Source of the DNA: Streptomyces venezuelae ATCC 10712 | GTDB taxonomy: Bacteria > Actinomycetota > Actinomycetes > Streptomycetales > Streptomycetaceae | Reading direction: 5' to 3' | DNA length: 64,000 bases | NCBI RefSeq assembly: GCF_008639165.1 | Contig: NZ_CP029197.1 | Location: forward strand, 2,790,001-2,854,000 | In this document: positions 1 to 9,248 of the stretch, one piece after another | Layout: the number at the start of each line of letters is the position of its first letter | How positions within the stretch are numbered: the stretch's first letter is position 1 | Notes under the pieces: model-generated | What the model was told of the DNA's origin: nothing | The model's database searches: none | Seen by the model: only the letters and a program-made list of their open reading frames with translations | Made by a program: the position numbers and the translations under genes

Positions 1-124
1 CGGCTACGGCTACATGAACGAGTACCCGATCGCCCGCCTGTACGCCGACAACCGCGTCAACCGCATCTACGGCGGCACCAGCGAGATCATGAAGTCGATC
101 ATCGCCAAGTCGATGGGCCTGTAA
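1..124 (+). CDS. Acyl-CoA dehydrogenase, C-terminal fragment
   Basis: Only the last 40 codons are in the window, so the 5' part lies upstream. The visible tail reads GYGYMNEYPIARLYADNRVN and then IYGGTSEIMKSIIAKSMGL before TAA. This is the FAD-binding C-terminal helix signature of acyl-CoA dehydrogenases. It parallels the end of the complete dehydrogenase at 7995-9155 (GYGFMNEYPVARMWRDSKIL, EGTSEVQRML) but is clearly a different paralogue. The stop is immediately followed by the GTG of the thioesterase gene, so the two are probably cotranscribed. Substrate cannot be judged from this piece. Confidence 0.9.
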   Translation, partial: GYGYMNEYPIARLYADNRVNRIYGGTSEIMKSIIAKSMGL

Positions 125-994
125 GTGCCCGAAGCGCACAGCGCCCTGGATGGCCTGCTCGATCTGCTCGACCTGGAGCGGATCGAGCGGGACATCTTCC
201 GGGGCGAGTCCCGCTCCGCGCTCGTCCCCCGCGTCTTCGGCGGCCAGGTGGCCGCCCAGGCCCTGGTGGCGGCGGGGCGGACGGTCCCCGGAGACCGGCT
301 CGCCCACTCCCTCCACGCGTACTTCCTGCGCCCCGGAGACCCGGGCGCGCCGATCGTCTACACGGTCGACCGCATCCGCGACGGACGCTCCTTCACCACC
401 CGGCGGGTCGTCGCCGTCCAGCACGGGCAGCCGATCTTCCACCTCTCCGCCTCCTTCCAGGCGTACGAGGAAGGGCTGGACCACCAGGCGGAGATGCCGG
501 CCGCGCCGGACCCGGAGTCGCTCCCCACACCGGCCGAGATGCTGCCCCGCCACCTCCCCCGCGAGGTCGCGGACCGGCTGATCGAGGCCAGGGCGGCCGT
601 CGACCTCCGCTATGCCGAGGTCCCGCCGTGGGGCTCGGTCGGCGAGCCGCGCGAGCCGCGCTCCCAGGTGTGGTTCCGCACCAACGGCAAACTGGCCGAC
701 GACCCCCTTCTGCACGTCGTCCTCGCCACGTACGTCTCCGACATGACCCTGCTCGACTCGGTCCTGCTCGCGCACGGGCGGGGCGGCTGGGCGGTCGGGG
801 ACGTGGTCGGGGCCTCCCTGGACCACGCGATGTGGTTCCACCGCCCCTTCCGGGCCGACGAATGGCTCCTGTACGACCAGGAGTCGCCGACCGCGTCCGG
901 CGGACGCGGTCTCGGCCAGGCGAGGATCTGGACGCAGGACGGGAAGCTCGCGATCTCGGTCATCCAGGAGGGTGTCGTTCGCGTACCGCGCTGA
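125..994 (+). CDS. tesB: Acyl-CoA thioesterase II (TesB family)
   Basis: This 289-aa protein has the double hot-dog layout of TesB-type thioesterases, which hydrolyse acyl-CoA to free acid and CoA. N-terminal GGQVAAQALVAAGRTVP and LHAYFLRPGDP are typical of the first hot-dog; DGRSFTTRRVVAVQ follows. The second half has SLDHAMWFHRPFRADEWLLY and GRGLGQARIWTQDGKLA, the usual C-terminal signature. The GTG start abuts the TAA of the upstream acyl-CoA dehydrogenase with no gap, indicating translational coupling and a shared role in acyl-CoA turnover. Family assignment is secure; chain-length preference is not visible. Confidence 0.9.
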   Translation: MPEAHSALDGLLDLLDLERIERDIFRGESRSALVPRVFGGQVAAQALVAAGRTVPGDRLAHSLHAYFLRPGDPGAPIVYTVDRIRDGRSFTTRRVVAVQHGQPIFHLSASFQAYEEGLDHQAEMPAAPDPESLPTPAEMLPRHLPREVADRLIEARAAVDLRYAEVPPWGSVGEPREPRSQVWFRTNGKLADDPLLHVVLATYVSDMTLLDSVLLAHGRGGWAVGDVVGASLDHAMWFHRPFRADEWLLYDQESPTASGGRGLGQARIWTQDGKLAISVIQEGVVRVPR

Positions 995-1017
995 TGATCG
1001 GACATACCGTCCGACCC

Positions 1018-1962
1018 ATGGCGGAACAGAGCGAGAGCACGTTCACGGTGATCGTGGCGGCGGTGGCGAACCTCGGGATCGCCGCCGCCAAGGCCGTCGC
1101 CGGAATCGTCAGCGGATCCAGCGCGATGCTGTCGGAGGCGGCCCACTCGGTCGCCGACACGGTCACCGAGGTCATGCTGCTGACCGCCCTCAAGCGCAGT
1201 GAGAAGCCGGCCGACGAGGACCACCCGGTCGGCTACGCGGGAGAACGCTACGTCTGGGCGATGCTCGCCGCCGTCGCCACCTTCGTGGGCGGCGCGGTCT
1301 TCTCGATCTACGACGGCATCCACACCCTCACCCACGGCGAGGAGGTCGGCGACCCGCTCGTCTCGTACATCGTGCTGGGCATCGCCTTCGTCCTGGAGGG
1401 CTACTCCCTCCGGACCGGCGTCCGGCAGGTCCGGGCCGAGGCGGAACGGGCCAGGGCCCCCTTCGCCCGCTACCTCCGCCTCACCCCCGACACCACCGTG
1501 AAGGCCGTGGTCATGGAGGACTCCGCCGCGCTCGCCGGACTGATGCTCGCGGCCGGCGGTCTCCTCGGCGTCCAGATCACCGGCTCCAGCGTCTGGGACG
1601 GGATCGCCTCGATCCTCATCGGCGCGCTGCTCGTGTACGTGGCCTGGGTGCTCGGCCGCTCCAACGCCGAGCTCCTCATCGGCCGCCCGCTCCCGAAGCA
1701 CCTGCGGGCCGAGGTCCGCGAGGAGCTGCTCTCCGTGCCGCACATCGTGGACGTCCTCGACCTGACGACGCTCATCCAGGGCCCCGGCGAGGTCCTGGTC
1801 GCGGCGAAGGTCGACTTCCGGGACGTCTCCTCGGCGGCGCAGGTGGAATGGGCCTGCGAGGACGCCGAGAACCAGCTCCGCGAACGCTTCCCGTCGATCC
1901 GCCGCGTCTACCTGGACCCGACACCGGGCGTGGACCAGCGCCGGAACGGGCCGCCGGAGTAG
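1018..1962 (+). CDS. Cation diffusion facilitator (CDF) family transporter
   Basis: The product (314 aa from ATG 1018) is a membrane antiporter of the CDF family, which exports divalent metals such as Zn, Fe or Co in exchange for protons. It begins AEQSESTFTVIVAAVANLGI (TM1), followed by GSSAMLSEAAHSVADTVTEV, where the H-S-V-A-D pattern supplies metal ligands in TM2. The second ligand pair is expected near MEDSAALAGLMLAAGGLLG. A cytoplasmic C-terminal domain carries HIVDVLDLTTLIQGPGEVLV. An in-frame ATG at 994 overlaps the previous stop (TGATG) and would add 8 residues; neither start has a clear ribosome binding site. The gene converges on the phosphatase gene with 1 nt between stops. Confidence 0.88.
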   Translation: MAEQSESTFTVIVAAVANLGIAAAKAVAGIVSGSSAMLSEAAHSVADTVTEVMLLTALKRSEKPADEDHPVGYAGERYVWAMLAAVATFVGGAVFSIYDGIHTLTHGEEVGDPLVSYIVLGIAFVLEGYSLRTGVRQVRAEAERARAPFARYLRLTPDTTVKAVVMEDSAALAGLMLAAGGLLGVQITGSSVWDGIASILIGALLVYVAWVLGRSNAELLIGRPLPKHLRAEVREELLSVPHIVDVLDLTTLIQGPGEVLVAAKVDFRDVSSAAQVEWACEDAENQLRERFPSIRRVYLDPTPGVDQRRNGPPE

Positions 1963-1963
1963 A

Positions 1964-2737
1964 TCAGGCGAGCCCGGCCGCGTTCAGGGTGTAGGCCGTC
2001 AGCGGCTCGTAGAAGCGGGGGTCAAGGACGTGGTCGTCGAGGGGGATCGTGACCTGCATCGTGCCCTCCGCCTCGCCGATGAAGAGCGCGGGGTCGTTGC
2101 AGTCCGCGTAGCCGACGGAGTCGATGCCGCGCTGGCCCGCCCGGCCCGCCCAGCCGTGGTCGGCGATCACCAGGTCCGGGCGGCCGTCCTCGCCCAGCCC
2201 GTCCAGGATCGCGTTCATGGGCTCCGGGGAGTGGGTGTGCCAGAGGCTCGCACCGCGCTCGAAGACGGCGACGTCGGCGAACTGCACGACGTACCCCTCG
2301 TCGGCGACGAGCCCGCCGGGGATGCGCACGATGTCGCAGCCCTGCGCGCGCAGCGCGGCGGCGACCCGGCTGTGCACGTCGATCAGCGCACCGGGGTGAC
2401 CGGTCGCGAAGAGCACCCGCTCCTGGCCGGCGGCGGCCTTCCGCAGCCGGGCGGCCATCCGCTCCAGGCCGTCCACGGTCAGCTCGGGGTCGATGGTGTC
2501 CTGGCCGGTCCGGTGGGCCGGGTCGTCGATGACGCCGCAGCGCTCGGCCATCACGGCGAGCACGTCCTGCTCGTCGGTCCACCGGTCCCCGAGCTCAAGG
2601 CCGAGCCAGTAGTGCCGGTCGCCGTTGGCGAGCTTGCGGTAGTGGGAGAGGTTGTTGTCGCGCGGGGTGGCGACGTCTCCCGCGATCCTGGTGCGGACGA
2701 GGTGCTCGACAAGGGCGGCGCGGCTGAGTATCGGCAT
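1964..2737 (-). CDS. Conserved phosphatase-like protein, function unknown
   Basis: A 257-aa soluble protein beginning MPILSRAALVEHLVRTRIAG. Conserved-looking blocks are DVATPRDNNLSHYRKLANGD, FATGHPGALIDVH, HTHSPEPMNAIL and VIADHGWAGRAGQRGIDSVG, then GYADCNDPALFIGEAEGT. The many His/Asp clusters suggest a metal-dependent hydrolase, and I recall actinobacterial relatives simply labelled phosphatase. No catalytic motif of a named superfamily is unambiguous, so substrate and mechanism are not assigned. An alternative ATG three codons upstream (2746) is possible. It lies downstream of, and on the same strand as, the TetR gene starting at 3429 and could be read through from it. Confidence 0.6.
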   Translation of the reverse strand: MPILSRAALVEHLVRTRIAGDVATPRDNNLSHYRKLANGDRHYWLGLELGDRWTDEQDVLAVMAERCGVIDDPAHRTGQDTIDPELTVDGLERMAARLRKAAAGQERVLFATGHPGALIDVHSRVAAALRAQGCDIVRIPGGLVADEGYVVQFADVAVFERGASLWHTHSPEPMNAILDGLGEDGRPDLVIADHGWAGRAGQRGIDSVGYADCNDPALFIGEAEGTMQVTIPLDDHVLDPRFYEPLTAYTLNAAGLA

Positions 2738-2811
2738 GGGGGCCATTCTGGAGGACGGGGAGCCGTCCTGGGCAATCGTTCCGTCCCGTGGACCCGTCCG
2801 TCCCCCGGTTC

Positions 2812-3429
2812 CTACGGGCCGACCGCCGCCAGCGCCCCGAAGGCCCCGTGCGCCAGCCGGCGGAGGAGGTCCTCCATCGGGCCCCGGCCGAGGGCGGCCA
2901 GGTGGGGGGTGGAGTTCAGGAGTCCGAAGACGGCGTGGACGGCCGTGCGGGACTCCGATTCCGCCGCGTCCGGGTACAGCTCGCGGACCACCGCGACCCA
3001 CAGCTCCACGTACTGCCGCTGGAGCTGCCGCACGCGCTTGCGGTCCTCGTCCTTGAGGCGGTCGAGCTCGCGGTCGTGGAGGGTGATCAGCGGGCGGTCG
3101 TCGAGGGCGAAGTCGATGTGCCCGTCGATGAGGGCGCCGAGGAGGGCGCGCGGGTCGCCGTCGGACTCGGCGACGCGCAGGTTTCCGCCGGACAGGAGGC
3201 GCTCGCTGATGCCGACGAGGAGCTCGGCGAGCATCGCGTCCTTGCCGGGGAAGTGGCGGTAGAGGCCGGGGCCGCTGATGCCGACGGCGGCTCCTATCTC
3301 GTCCACGCCCACGCCGTGGAAGCCGCGCTCGGCGAAGAGGCGGGCGGCCTCCTTGAGGATCTGCTCGCGCCGGGTGGGGGCGTCGGTCCTGCCGGTGGCG
3401 GTCCGGGTCGGGGTCGGGGTCGTGGCCAT
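2812..3429 (-). CDS. TetR-family transcriptional regulator of the acyl-CoA carboxylase operon
   Basis: A 205-aa regulator. Residues about 18-65 form a TetR helix-turn-helix: RREQILKEAARLFAERGFHG, VGVDEIGAAVGISGPGLYRH, FPGKDAMLAELL. The all-helical C-terminal ligand domain includes YVELWVAVVRELYPDAAESE and FGLLNSTPHLAAL. It is divergent from the carboxylase/HMG-CoA lyase/dehydrogenase operon starting at 3516, across an 86-bp spacer that holds two near-identical palindromes. This layout fits a repressor of the branched-chain acyl-CoA operon that also controls itself; an acyl-CoA ligand is inferred from context only. Confidence 0.88.
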   Translation of the reverse strand: MATTPTPTRTATGRTDAPTRREQILKEAARLFAERGFHGVGVDEIGAAVGISGPGLYRHFPGKDAMLAELLVGISERLLSGGNLRVAESDGDPRALLGALIDGHIDFALDDRPLITLHDRELDRLKDEDRKRVRQLQRQYVELWVAVVRELYPDAAESESRTAVHAVFGLLNSTPHLAALGRGPMEDLLRRLAHGAFGALAAVGP

Positions 3430-3449
3430 ACGGCAATTCTAGACAACGC

Positions 3450-3497
3450 CGTTAGCGGTCGTTAACCTGGGCCGCATACGTTAACGCTCATTAACCG
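3450..3497. promoter_or_regulatory. Paired TetR-type operators between divergent genes
   Basis: Two 16-bp imperfect palindromes lie 29 bp apart: GTTAGCGGTCGTTAAC (3451-3466) and GTTAACGCTCATTAAC (3480-3495). Extended to 18 bp they match each other at 15 positions. Both have GTTA/TAAC half sites in the middle of the 86-bp divergent spacer, so they are the likely binding sites of the adjacent TetR protein. The second ends 20 bp before the carboxylase ATG at 3516, with a ribosome binding site (AAGGGAG, 3501-3507) between. Confidence 0.75.
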
Positions 3498-3515
3498 AGC
3501 AAGGGAGCTCGAGGG

Positions 3516-5123
3516 ATGCAGCAGGCACCTGTGCTGGCGAGTGCGGCGGATCCCGCCTCGCCGGCCTGGCAGGCGAACGAGGCGGCGCACCACGAGCTGG
3601 CCGCGACGCTGCGCGCCAAGCTCGCGGCGGCCGCGCTCGGCGGCGGCGAGCGGGCGCGCGACCGGCACACCGCACGCGGGAAGCTGCTGCCGAGGGACCG
3701 GGTGGACACGCTGCTCGACCCGGGTTCGCCCTTCCTGGAGCTGGCCCCGCTCGCGGCGCACGGGATGTACGGCGACGCGGCCCCGGCGGCCGGGGTCGTC
3801 GCGGGCATCGGCCGGGTCTCGGGCCGCGAGTGCGTGATCGTCGCCAACGACGCGACCGTCAAGGGCGGCACGTACTACCCGATGACGGTGAAGAAGCACC
3901 TGCGGGCGCAGGAGGTGGCGCTGGAGAATCGTCTCCCCTGCCTCTACCTGGTCGACTCGGGCGGCGCCTTCCTGCCGATGCAGGACGAGGTCTTCCCCGA
4001 CCGGGAGCACTTCGGCCGGATCTTCTACAACCAGGCCCGGATGTCCGGCGCCGGCATCCCGCAGATCGCGGCCGTGATGGGGTCCTGCACGGCCGGCGGG
4101 GCGTACGTGCCCGCGATGAGCGACGAGGCCGTGATCGTACGGAACCAGGGCACGATCTTCCTGGGCGGTCCGCCGCTGGTGAAGGCGGCGACCGGTGAGG
4201 TCGTCACGGCGGAGGAGCTGGGCGGCGGCGAGGTCCACTCCCGGATCTCCGGCGTCACCGACCACCTGGCCGAGGACGACGCCCACGCGCTGCGGATCGT
4301 GCGGAACATCGTGGCGACGCTCCCCGAGCGGGGCGCGCTCCCCTGGTCGGTCGAGCCGGTCGAGGAGCCGAAGGTCGATCCGTACGGGCTGTACGGCGCG
4401 GTGCCGGTGGACTCCCGCACCCCGTACGACGTGCGGGAGGTCATCGCCCGGGTGGTGGACGGCTCCCGCTTCCAGGAGTTCAAGTCCGAGTACGGGCAGA
4501 CGCTGGTGACCGGCTTCGCCCGGATCCACGGGCACCCGGTCGGGATCGTCGCCAACAACGGCATCCTGTTCGCCGAGTCCGCCCAGAAGGGCGCGCACTT
4601 CATCGAGCTGTGCGACCAGCGCGGCATCCCGCTGGTCTTCCTGCAGAACATCACCGGCTTCATGGTCGGCAAGGCGTACGAGCACGGCGGCATCGCCAAG
4701 CACGGCGCCAAGATGGTCACGGCGGTGGCCACCACCCGGGTGCCGAAGCTGACGGTCGTCGTCGGCGGTTCGTACGGCGCGGGCAACTACTCGATGTGCG
4801 GCCGGGCGTACTCGCCGCGCTTCCTGTGGATGTGGCCGAACGCCAAGATCTCGGTCATGGGCGGCGAGCAGGCCGCCTCCGTCCTCGCGACGGTGAAGCG
4901 CGACCAGCTCGGCGACGGGTGGAGTGCGGAGGAGGAAGAGGCCTTCAAGGCCCCGATCCGCGAGCAGTACGAGAGCCAGGGCAACGCCTACTACGCGACC
5001 GCCCGGCTCTGGGACGACGGGGTCATCGACCCGCTGGAGACCCGGCAGGTCCTGGGACTCGCCCTGACCGCCTGTGCCAACGCGCCCCTGGGTGACCCCC
5101 AGTTCGGCGTCTTCCGGATGTGA
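3516..5123 (+). CDS. accD1: Acyl-CoA carboxylase beta subunit (methylcrotonyl-CoA carboxylase type carboxyltransferase)
   Basis: A 535-aa biotin-dependent carboxyltransferase that would transfer carboxyl from carboxybiotin to an acyl-CoA. It has the crotonase-like N and C domains: [20 protein letters not shown] near the start, [40 protein letters not shown], and a C half with [20 protein letters not shown] and [20 protein letters not shown]. The neighbours (biotin subunit, HMG-CoA lyase, acyl-CoA dehydrogenase) argue for methylcrotonyl-CoA, that is leucine/isovalerate catabolism, over propionyl-CoA. A 3-methylglutaconyl-CoA hydratase gene is not in the cluster. The stop is 14 nt before the alpha subunit ATG. 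Confidence 0.9.
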   Translation: MQQAPVLASAADPASPAWQANEAAHHELAATLRAKLAAAALGGGERARDRHTARGKLLPRDRVDTLLDPGSPFLELAPLAAHGMYGDAAPAAGVVAGIGRVSGRECVIVANDATVKGGTYYPMTVKKHLRAQEVALENRLPCLYLVDSGGAFLPMQDEVFPDREHFGRIFYNQARMSGAGIPQIAAVMGSCTAGGAYVPAMSDEAVIVRNQGTIFLGGPPLVKAATGEVVTAEELGGGEVHSRISGVTDHLAEDDAHALRIVRNIVATLPERGALPWSVEPVEEPKVDPYGLYGAVPVDSRTPYDVREVIARVVDGSRFQEFKSEYGQTLVTGFARIHGHPVGIVANNGILFAESAQKGAHFIELCDQRGIPLVFLQNITGFMVGKAYEHGGIAKHGAKMVTAVATTRVPKLTVVVGGSYGAGNYSMCGRAYSPRFLWMWPNAKISVMGGEQAASVLATVKRDQLGDGWSAEEEEAFKAPIREQYESQGNAYYATARLWDDGVIDPLETRQVLGLALTACANAPLGDPQFGVFRM

Positions 5124-5137
5124 GGGGACCCCAGAAG

Positions 5138-7063
5138 ATGTTCGACACAGTCCTTGTGGCCAACCGGGGCGAGATCGCGGTCCGGGTCATCCGCACCCTG
5201 CGCGCGCTGGGCGTGCGCTCGGTCGCCGTGTACAGCGACGCGGACGCCGACGCCCGGCACGTACGGGAGGCGGACACGGCGGTACGGATCGGGCCGCCGG
5301 CGGCCTCGGAGTCGTACCTCTCCGTCCCCGCCCTGCTCGAAGCGGCCGCCCGCACCGGCGCGCAGGCCGTCCACCCGGGGTACGGGTTCCTCGCGGAGAA
5401 CGCCGGGTTCGCGCAGGCCTGCGCGGACGCCGGTCTCGTCTTCATCGGGCCGCCGGCCTCCGCGATCTCGCTCATGGGCGACAAGATCAGGGCCAAGGAG
5501 ACCGTGCAGGCGGCCGGCGTGCCCGTCGTGCCCGGCGCGGCCGACCCGGAACTCGAAGCGGCGGCGCGCGAGTTGGGCGCGCCCGTCCTGCTCAAGCCCA
5601 GCGCGGGCGGCGGCGGCAAGGGCATGCGCCTGGTCCGCGACCTGTCCACGCTGTCCGACGAGATCGCGGCGGCCCGCCGCGAGGCCCGTTCCTCCTTCGG
5701 CGACGACACGCTGCTCGTGGAGCGGTGGATCGACCGCCCCCGGCACATCGAGATCCAGGTCCTGGCGGACGCCCACGGGAACGTGATCCACCTGGGCGAG
5801 CGCGAGTGCTCGCTCCAGCGCCGCCACCAGAAGATCATCGAGGAGGCCCCGAGCGTCCTGCTCACCCCGGAGATCCGGGCGGCGATGGGCTCGGCGGCGG
5901 TCGAGGCGGCCCGGTCCTGCGGTTATGTGGGCGCGGGCACGGTCGAGTTCATCGTGCCGGGCGGCGACCCGTCCTCGTACTACTTCATGGAGATGAACAC
6001 CCGCCTCCAGGTCGAGCACCCGGTCACCGAGCTGATCACCGGCGTGGACCTGGTGGAGTGGCAGCTGCGGGTGGCGTCGGGCGAGCCGCTGCCGTTCGCC
6101 CAGGAGGACATCACCCTCGACGGGTGGGCGGTCGAGGCGCGGATCTGCGCGGAGGACCCGTCCCGGGGCTTCCTGCCCTCGGGCGGCACGGTCCTGGCCC
6201 TGAACGAGCCGGCGGGCGACGGGGTCCGGACGGACTCGGGCCTCTCGGAGGGCACGGAGGTCTCGTCCCTCTACGACCCGATGCTGTCGAAGGTCATCGT
6301 GCACGCCCCGGACCGCCCGACGGCCCTGCGGAAGCTGCGTGCGGCCCTCGGCGACCTGGTCACCCTCGGCGTTCCCACCAACGCGGGCTTCCTGCGCCGT
6401 CTGCTCGCCCACCCGGACGTCGTGTCGGGCGCCCTCGACACGGGCCTGGTGGAGCGGGACGCGGAGTCCCTGATCGACGCGGCGGTCCCGGAGGAGGTGT
6501 ACGCGGCGGCGGCGGCCGTACGGCTCGCGGAGCTGGCCCCGGCGCCCCGGGACGGCTGGACCGACCCGTTCTCGGTGCCGAGCGGCTGGCGGCTGGGCGG
6601 CCGCCCGGCCCCGCTCCCCTTCCCCGTACGGGTGGCGGGCCTGGAACCCGTCACGGCCGAGGCGCCGGCCGGCGCCCGGGTCACGGACACCTCGGTGACG
6701 GTCACGGTGGACGGCGTCGTCCACCGCTTCCACCGCGCCGGCGACTGGCTGGGCCGCGACGGCGACTCCTGGCACGTCATGGATCACGATCCCGTCGCCG
6801 CCGCGCTCTCCGGGGCCCGGTTCGGGAGCGCCGACACGCTCGCCGCGCCGATGCCCGGGACCGTGACGGTCGTCAAGGTGGCCGTCGGGGACGAGGTGGA
6901 GGCGGGGCAGAGCCTGCTGGTCGTCGAGGCGATGAAGATGGAGCACGTCATCTCCGCCCCGCACGCCGGCACCGTCACCGAGCTGGACGTCACGCCCGGT
7001 TCCACCGTCGCCATGGACCAGGTCCTGGCCGTGGTGACGCCCCGCGAGGAGGAGGACGCGTGA
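5138..7063 (+). CDS. Acyl-CoA carboxylase alpha subunit (biotin carboxylase plus biotin carrier)
   Basis: A 641-aa protein with biotin carboxylase at the N terminus ([23 protein letters not shown]-grasp loop [50 protein letters not shown]) and a biotinyl domain at the C terminus ([14 protein letters not shown], biotinylated Lys in AMKM). It carboxylates its own biotin with ATP and bicarbonate and hands it to the beta subunit encoded just upstream. ATG 5138 is chosen because GAGGGG at 5122-5127 is correctly spaced; a GTG at 5120 would overlap the previous stop and has no such site. It overlaps the next start by 4 nt (GTGA). Confidence 0.92.
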   Translation: MFDTVLVANRGEIAVRVIRTLRALGVRSVAVYSDADADARHVREADTAVRIGPPAASESYLSVPALLEAAARTGAQAVHPGYGFLAENAGFAQACADAGLVFIGPPASAISLMGDKIRAKETVQAAGVPVVPGAADPELEAAARELGAPVLLKPSAGGGGKGMRLVRDLSTLSDEIAAARREARSSFGDDTLLVERWIDRPRHIEIQVLADAHGNVIHLGERECSLQRRHQKIIEEAPSVLLTPEIRAAMGSAAVEAARSCGYVGAGTVEFIVPGGDPSSYYFMEMNTRLQVEHPVTELITGVDLVEWQLRVASGEPLPFAQEDITLDGWAVEARICAEDPSRGFLPSGGTVLALNEPAGDGVRTDSGLSEGTEVSSLYDPMLSKVIVHAPDRPTALRKLRAALGDLVTLGVPTNAGFLRRLLAHPDVVSGALDTGLVERDAESLIDAAVPEEVYAAAAAVRLAELAPAPRDGWTDPFSVPSGWRLGGRPAPLPFPVRVAGLEPVTAEAPAGARVTDTSVTVTVDGVVHRFHRAGDWLGRDGDSWHVMDHDPVAAALSGARFGSADTLAAPMPGTVTVVKVAVGDEVEAGQSLLVVEAMKMEHVISAPHAGTVTELDVTPGSTVAMDQVLAVVTPREEEDA

Positions 7064-7992
7064 GCCTGCCCATGACCGTGCGGGACCCCGCTCTTCCCGG
7101 CCGGGTCCGGATCCACGAGGTCGGTGCCCGGGACGGGCTGCAGAACGAGAAGACGGCCGTCCCGACCGAGGTGAAGGCGGAGTTCGTGCGGCGGCTCGCC
7201 GCCGCGGGCCTGACGACCATCGAGGCGACGAGCTTCGTGCACCCGAAGTGGGTGCCCCAGCTCGCGGACGCGGAGGAGCTGTTCCCCCGGGTGCGGGACC
7301 TCCCGGTCCGGCTCCCGGTGCTGGTGCCGAACGAGCGCGGCCTCGACCGGGCCCTCGCGCTCGGCGCCCGTGAGGTCGCGGTGTTCGCCTCGGCGACGGA
7401 GTCGTTCGCGAAGGCCAACCTGAACCGGACCGTCGACGAGGCGCTGGCCATGTTCGCGCCGACCGTCACCCGGGCCATAGAGGCAGGTCTGAAGGTCCGC
7501 GGCTATCTGTCGATGTGTTTCGGCGACCCCTGGGAGGGAGCCGTGCCGGTCGAGCAGGTCGTCCGGGTCACGAAGGCCCTCGCCGACATGGGCTGCGACG
7601 AGCTGAGCCTCGGGGACACCATCGGGGTCGCGACCCCGGGGCACGTCGGGGCCCTGCTGACCGCCCTGAACGAGGCCGGCGTCCCCGACTCCCGTCTCGC
7701 CGTGCACTTCCACGACACGTACGGCCAGGCCCTGTCCAACACCCTGGCGGCGCTGCGCCACGGGGTGACCACGGTCGACGCCTCGGCGGGGGGCCTCGGT
7801 GGCTGCCCGTACGCGAAGAGCGCGACCGGCAATCTCGCCACCGAGGATCTCGTGTGGATGCTCGACGGCCTCGGCATCGAGACCGGGGTCGATCTGACCG
7901 CCCTCACCGCCACGAGCGTGTGGATGGCCGACCAGCTGGGCCGGCCCAGCCCTTCCCGTACCGTCCGCGCCCTCTCCCACAAGGAGTCCTGA
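7060..7992 (+). CDS. hmgL: Hydroxymethylglutaryl-CoA lyase
   Basis: A 310-aa TIM-barrel enzyme cleaving HMG-CoA to acetyl-CoA and acetoacetate, the last step of leucine degradation. Diagnostic segments are [17 protein letters not shown] (catalytic R and metal-binding D), [20 protein letters not shown] (metal-binding HxH), and [20 protein letters not shown] with the active-site Cys in the GGLGGCPYA loop. The GTG start at 7060 overlaps the alpha-subunit stop (GTGA) and has a strong GAGGAGGAGG just upstream. Translational coupling within the carboxylase operon is clear. Confidence 0.93.
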   Translation: MSLPMTVRDPALPGRVRIHEVGARDGLQNEKTAVPTEVKAEFVRRLAAAGLTTIEATSFVHPKWVPQLADAEELFPRVRDLPVRLPVLVPNERGLDRALALGAREVAVFASATESFAKANLNRTVDEALAMFAPTVTRAIEAGLKVRGYLSMCFGDPWEGAVPVEQVVRVTKALADMGCDELSLGDTIGVATPGHVGALLTALNEAGVPDSRLAVHFHDTYGQALSNTLAALRHGVTTVDASAGGLGGCPYAKSATGNLATEDLVWMLDGLGIETGVDLTALTATSVWMADQLGRPSPSRTVRALSHKES

Positions 7993-7994
7993 GC

Positions 7995-9155
7995 ATGTCC
8001 CTCGACCACCGGCTCGACCCCGAGCACGAGGAACTCCGCCGTACCGTCGAGGCGTTCGCCCACGACGTCGTGGCGCCGAAGATCGGTGACTACTACGAGC
8101 GGCACGAGTTCCCCTACGAGATCGTCCGCGAGATGGGCCGGATGGGCCTGTTCGGGCTGCCGTTCCCCGAGGAGTACGGCGGCATGGGCGGCGACTACCT
8201 GGCGCTCGGCATCGCCCTGGAGGAGCTGGCCCGGGTGGACTCCTCCGTCGCGATCACGCTGGAGGCGGGCGTCTCGCTGGGCGCGATGCCGCTGCACCTC
8301 TTCGGTACGGAGGAGCAGAAGCGGGAGTGGCTGCCGCGGCTCTGCGCGGGTGAGCTGCTCGGGGCCTTCGGTCTCACCGAGCCGGGCGCGGGTTCGGACG
8401 CGGGCGGGACCCGGACGACGGCCGTGCGCGACGGCGACGAGTGGGTCATCAACGGCTCGAAGTGCTTCATCACCAACTCCGGTACGGACATCACGGGTCT
8501 GGTGACGGTCACGGCGGTGACCGGCCGCAAGCCGGACGGTCGGCCGCTGATCTCCTCGATCATCGTTCCGTCCGGGACGCCCGGCTTCACCGTCGCCGCC
8601 CCGTATTCGAAGGTCGGCTGGAACGCCTCGGACACCCGTGAGCTGTCGTTCGACGACGTGCGGGTGCCGGTGGCGAACCTGCTCGGCGAGGAGGGCCGCG
8701 GGTACGCGCAGTTCCTGCGGATCCTGGACGAGGGCCGGGTCGCGATCGCGGCGCTCGCGACGGGTCTTGCGCAGGGCTGTGTCGACGAGTCGGTGAAGTA
8801 CGCGAAGGAACGTCACGCCTTCGGCCGTCCGATCGGCGACAACCAGGCCATCCAGTTCAAGATCGCCGACATGGAGATGCGGGCGCACATGGCCCGGATC
8901 GGCTGGCGGGACGCGGCCTCGCGGCTGGTCCGGGGCGACACGTTCAAGAAGGAGGCGGCTATCGCGAAGCTGTACTCCTCCACGGTGGCCGTGGACAACG
9001 CGCGTGAGGCGACGCAGATCCACGGCGGCTACGGCTTCATGAACGAGTACCCGGTGGCCCGGATGTGGCGCGACTCGAAGATCCTGGAGATCGGTGAGGG
9101 CACCAGCGAGGTCCAGCGGATGCTGATCGCGCGGGAGTTGGGCCTCCAGGCCTGA
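7995..9155 (+). CDS. acdH: Acyl-CoA dehydrogenase (AcdH-like, isovaleryl/branched-chain)
   Basis: A 386-aa FAD-dependent dehydrogenase. It carries LCAGELLGAFGLTEPGAGSD and CFITNSGTDITGLVTVTAVT (substrate/FAD middle domain) and the C-terminal helix block QIHGGYGFMNEYPVARMWRD with ILEIGEGTSEVQRMLIAREL. It starts 2 nt after the HMG-CoA lyase stop with AAGGAG at 7981-7986. Placement after the carboxylase pair and HMG-CoA lyase suggests isovaleryl-CoA or related branched acyl-CoA as substrate, as described for S. coelicolor AcdH. It is the last gene of the operon: a strong terminator follows at 9171. Confidence 0.92.
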   Translation: MSLDHRLDPEHEELRRTVEAFAHDVVAPKIGDYYERHEFPYEIVREMGRMGLFGLPFPEEYGGMGGDYLALGIALEELARVDSSVAITLEAGVSLGAMPLHLFGTEEQKREWLPRLCAGELLGAFGLTEPGAGSDAGGTRTTAVRDGDEWVINGSKCFITNSGTDITGLVTVTAVTGRKPDGRPLISSIIVPSGTPGFTVAAPYSKVGWNASDTRELSFDDVRVPVANLLGEEGRGYAQFLRILDEGRVAIAALATGLAQGCVDESVKYAKERHAFGRPIGDNQAIQFKIADMEMRAHMARIGWRDAASRLVRGDTFKKEAAIAKLYSSTVAVDNAREATQIHGGYGFMNEYPVARMWRDSKILEIGEGTSEVQRMLIARELGLQA

Positions 9156-9170
9156 CGAGGCGGAGGCGCC

Positions 9171-9208
9171 GGGAGGGCCCGTCACCCCGAGGGGTGGCGG
9201 GCCCTCCC
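9171..9208 (+). terminator. Terminator of the acyl-CoA catabolic operon
   Basis: A long GC-rich hairpin: GGGAGGGCCCG pairs with CGGGCCCTCCC, enclosing a second paired segment CACCCC/GGGGTG around a short GA loop. It sits 16 bp after the acdH stop and just upstream of the first iron box, insulating the iron-regulated gene from the catabolic operon. There is no U-tract, as is common in Streptomyces. Confidence 0.75.
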
Positions 9209-9223
9209 CCCGTTCCAAGATTA

Positions 9224-9242
9224 TGAGGTTAGGCTAACCTAC
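9224..9242. promoter_or_regulatory. Iron box (DmdR1/DtxR-type operator) upstream of the siderophore-interacting protein
   Basis: TGAGGTTAGGCTAACCTAC matches the DmdR/DtxR consensus TTAGGTTAGGCTAACCTAA. The core AGGTTAGGCTAACCT is palindromic except at the centre. The ATG at 9249 begins only 6 bp after the box, leaving no room for a Shine-Dalgarno site. Either the transcript is nearly leaderless or the true start codon is further inside the gene. Fe(II)-loaded DmdR1 would block transcription when iron is plentiful. Confidence 0.88.
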
Positions 9243-9248
9243 ATTCTC

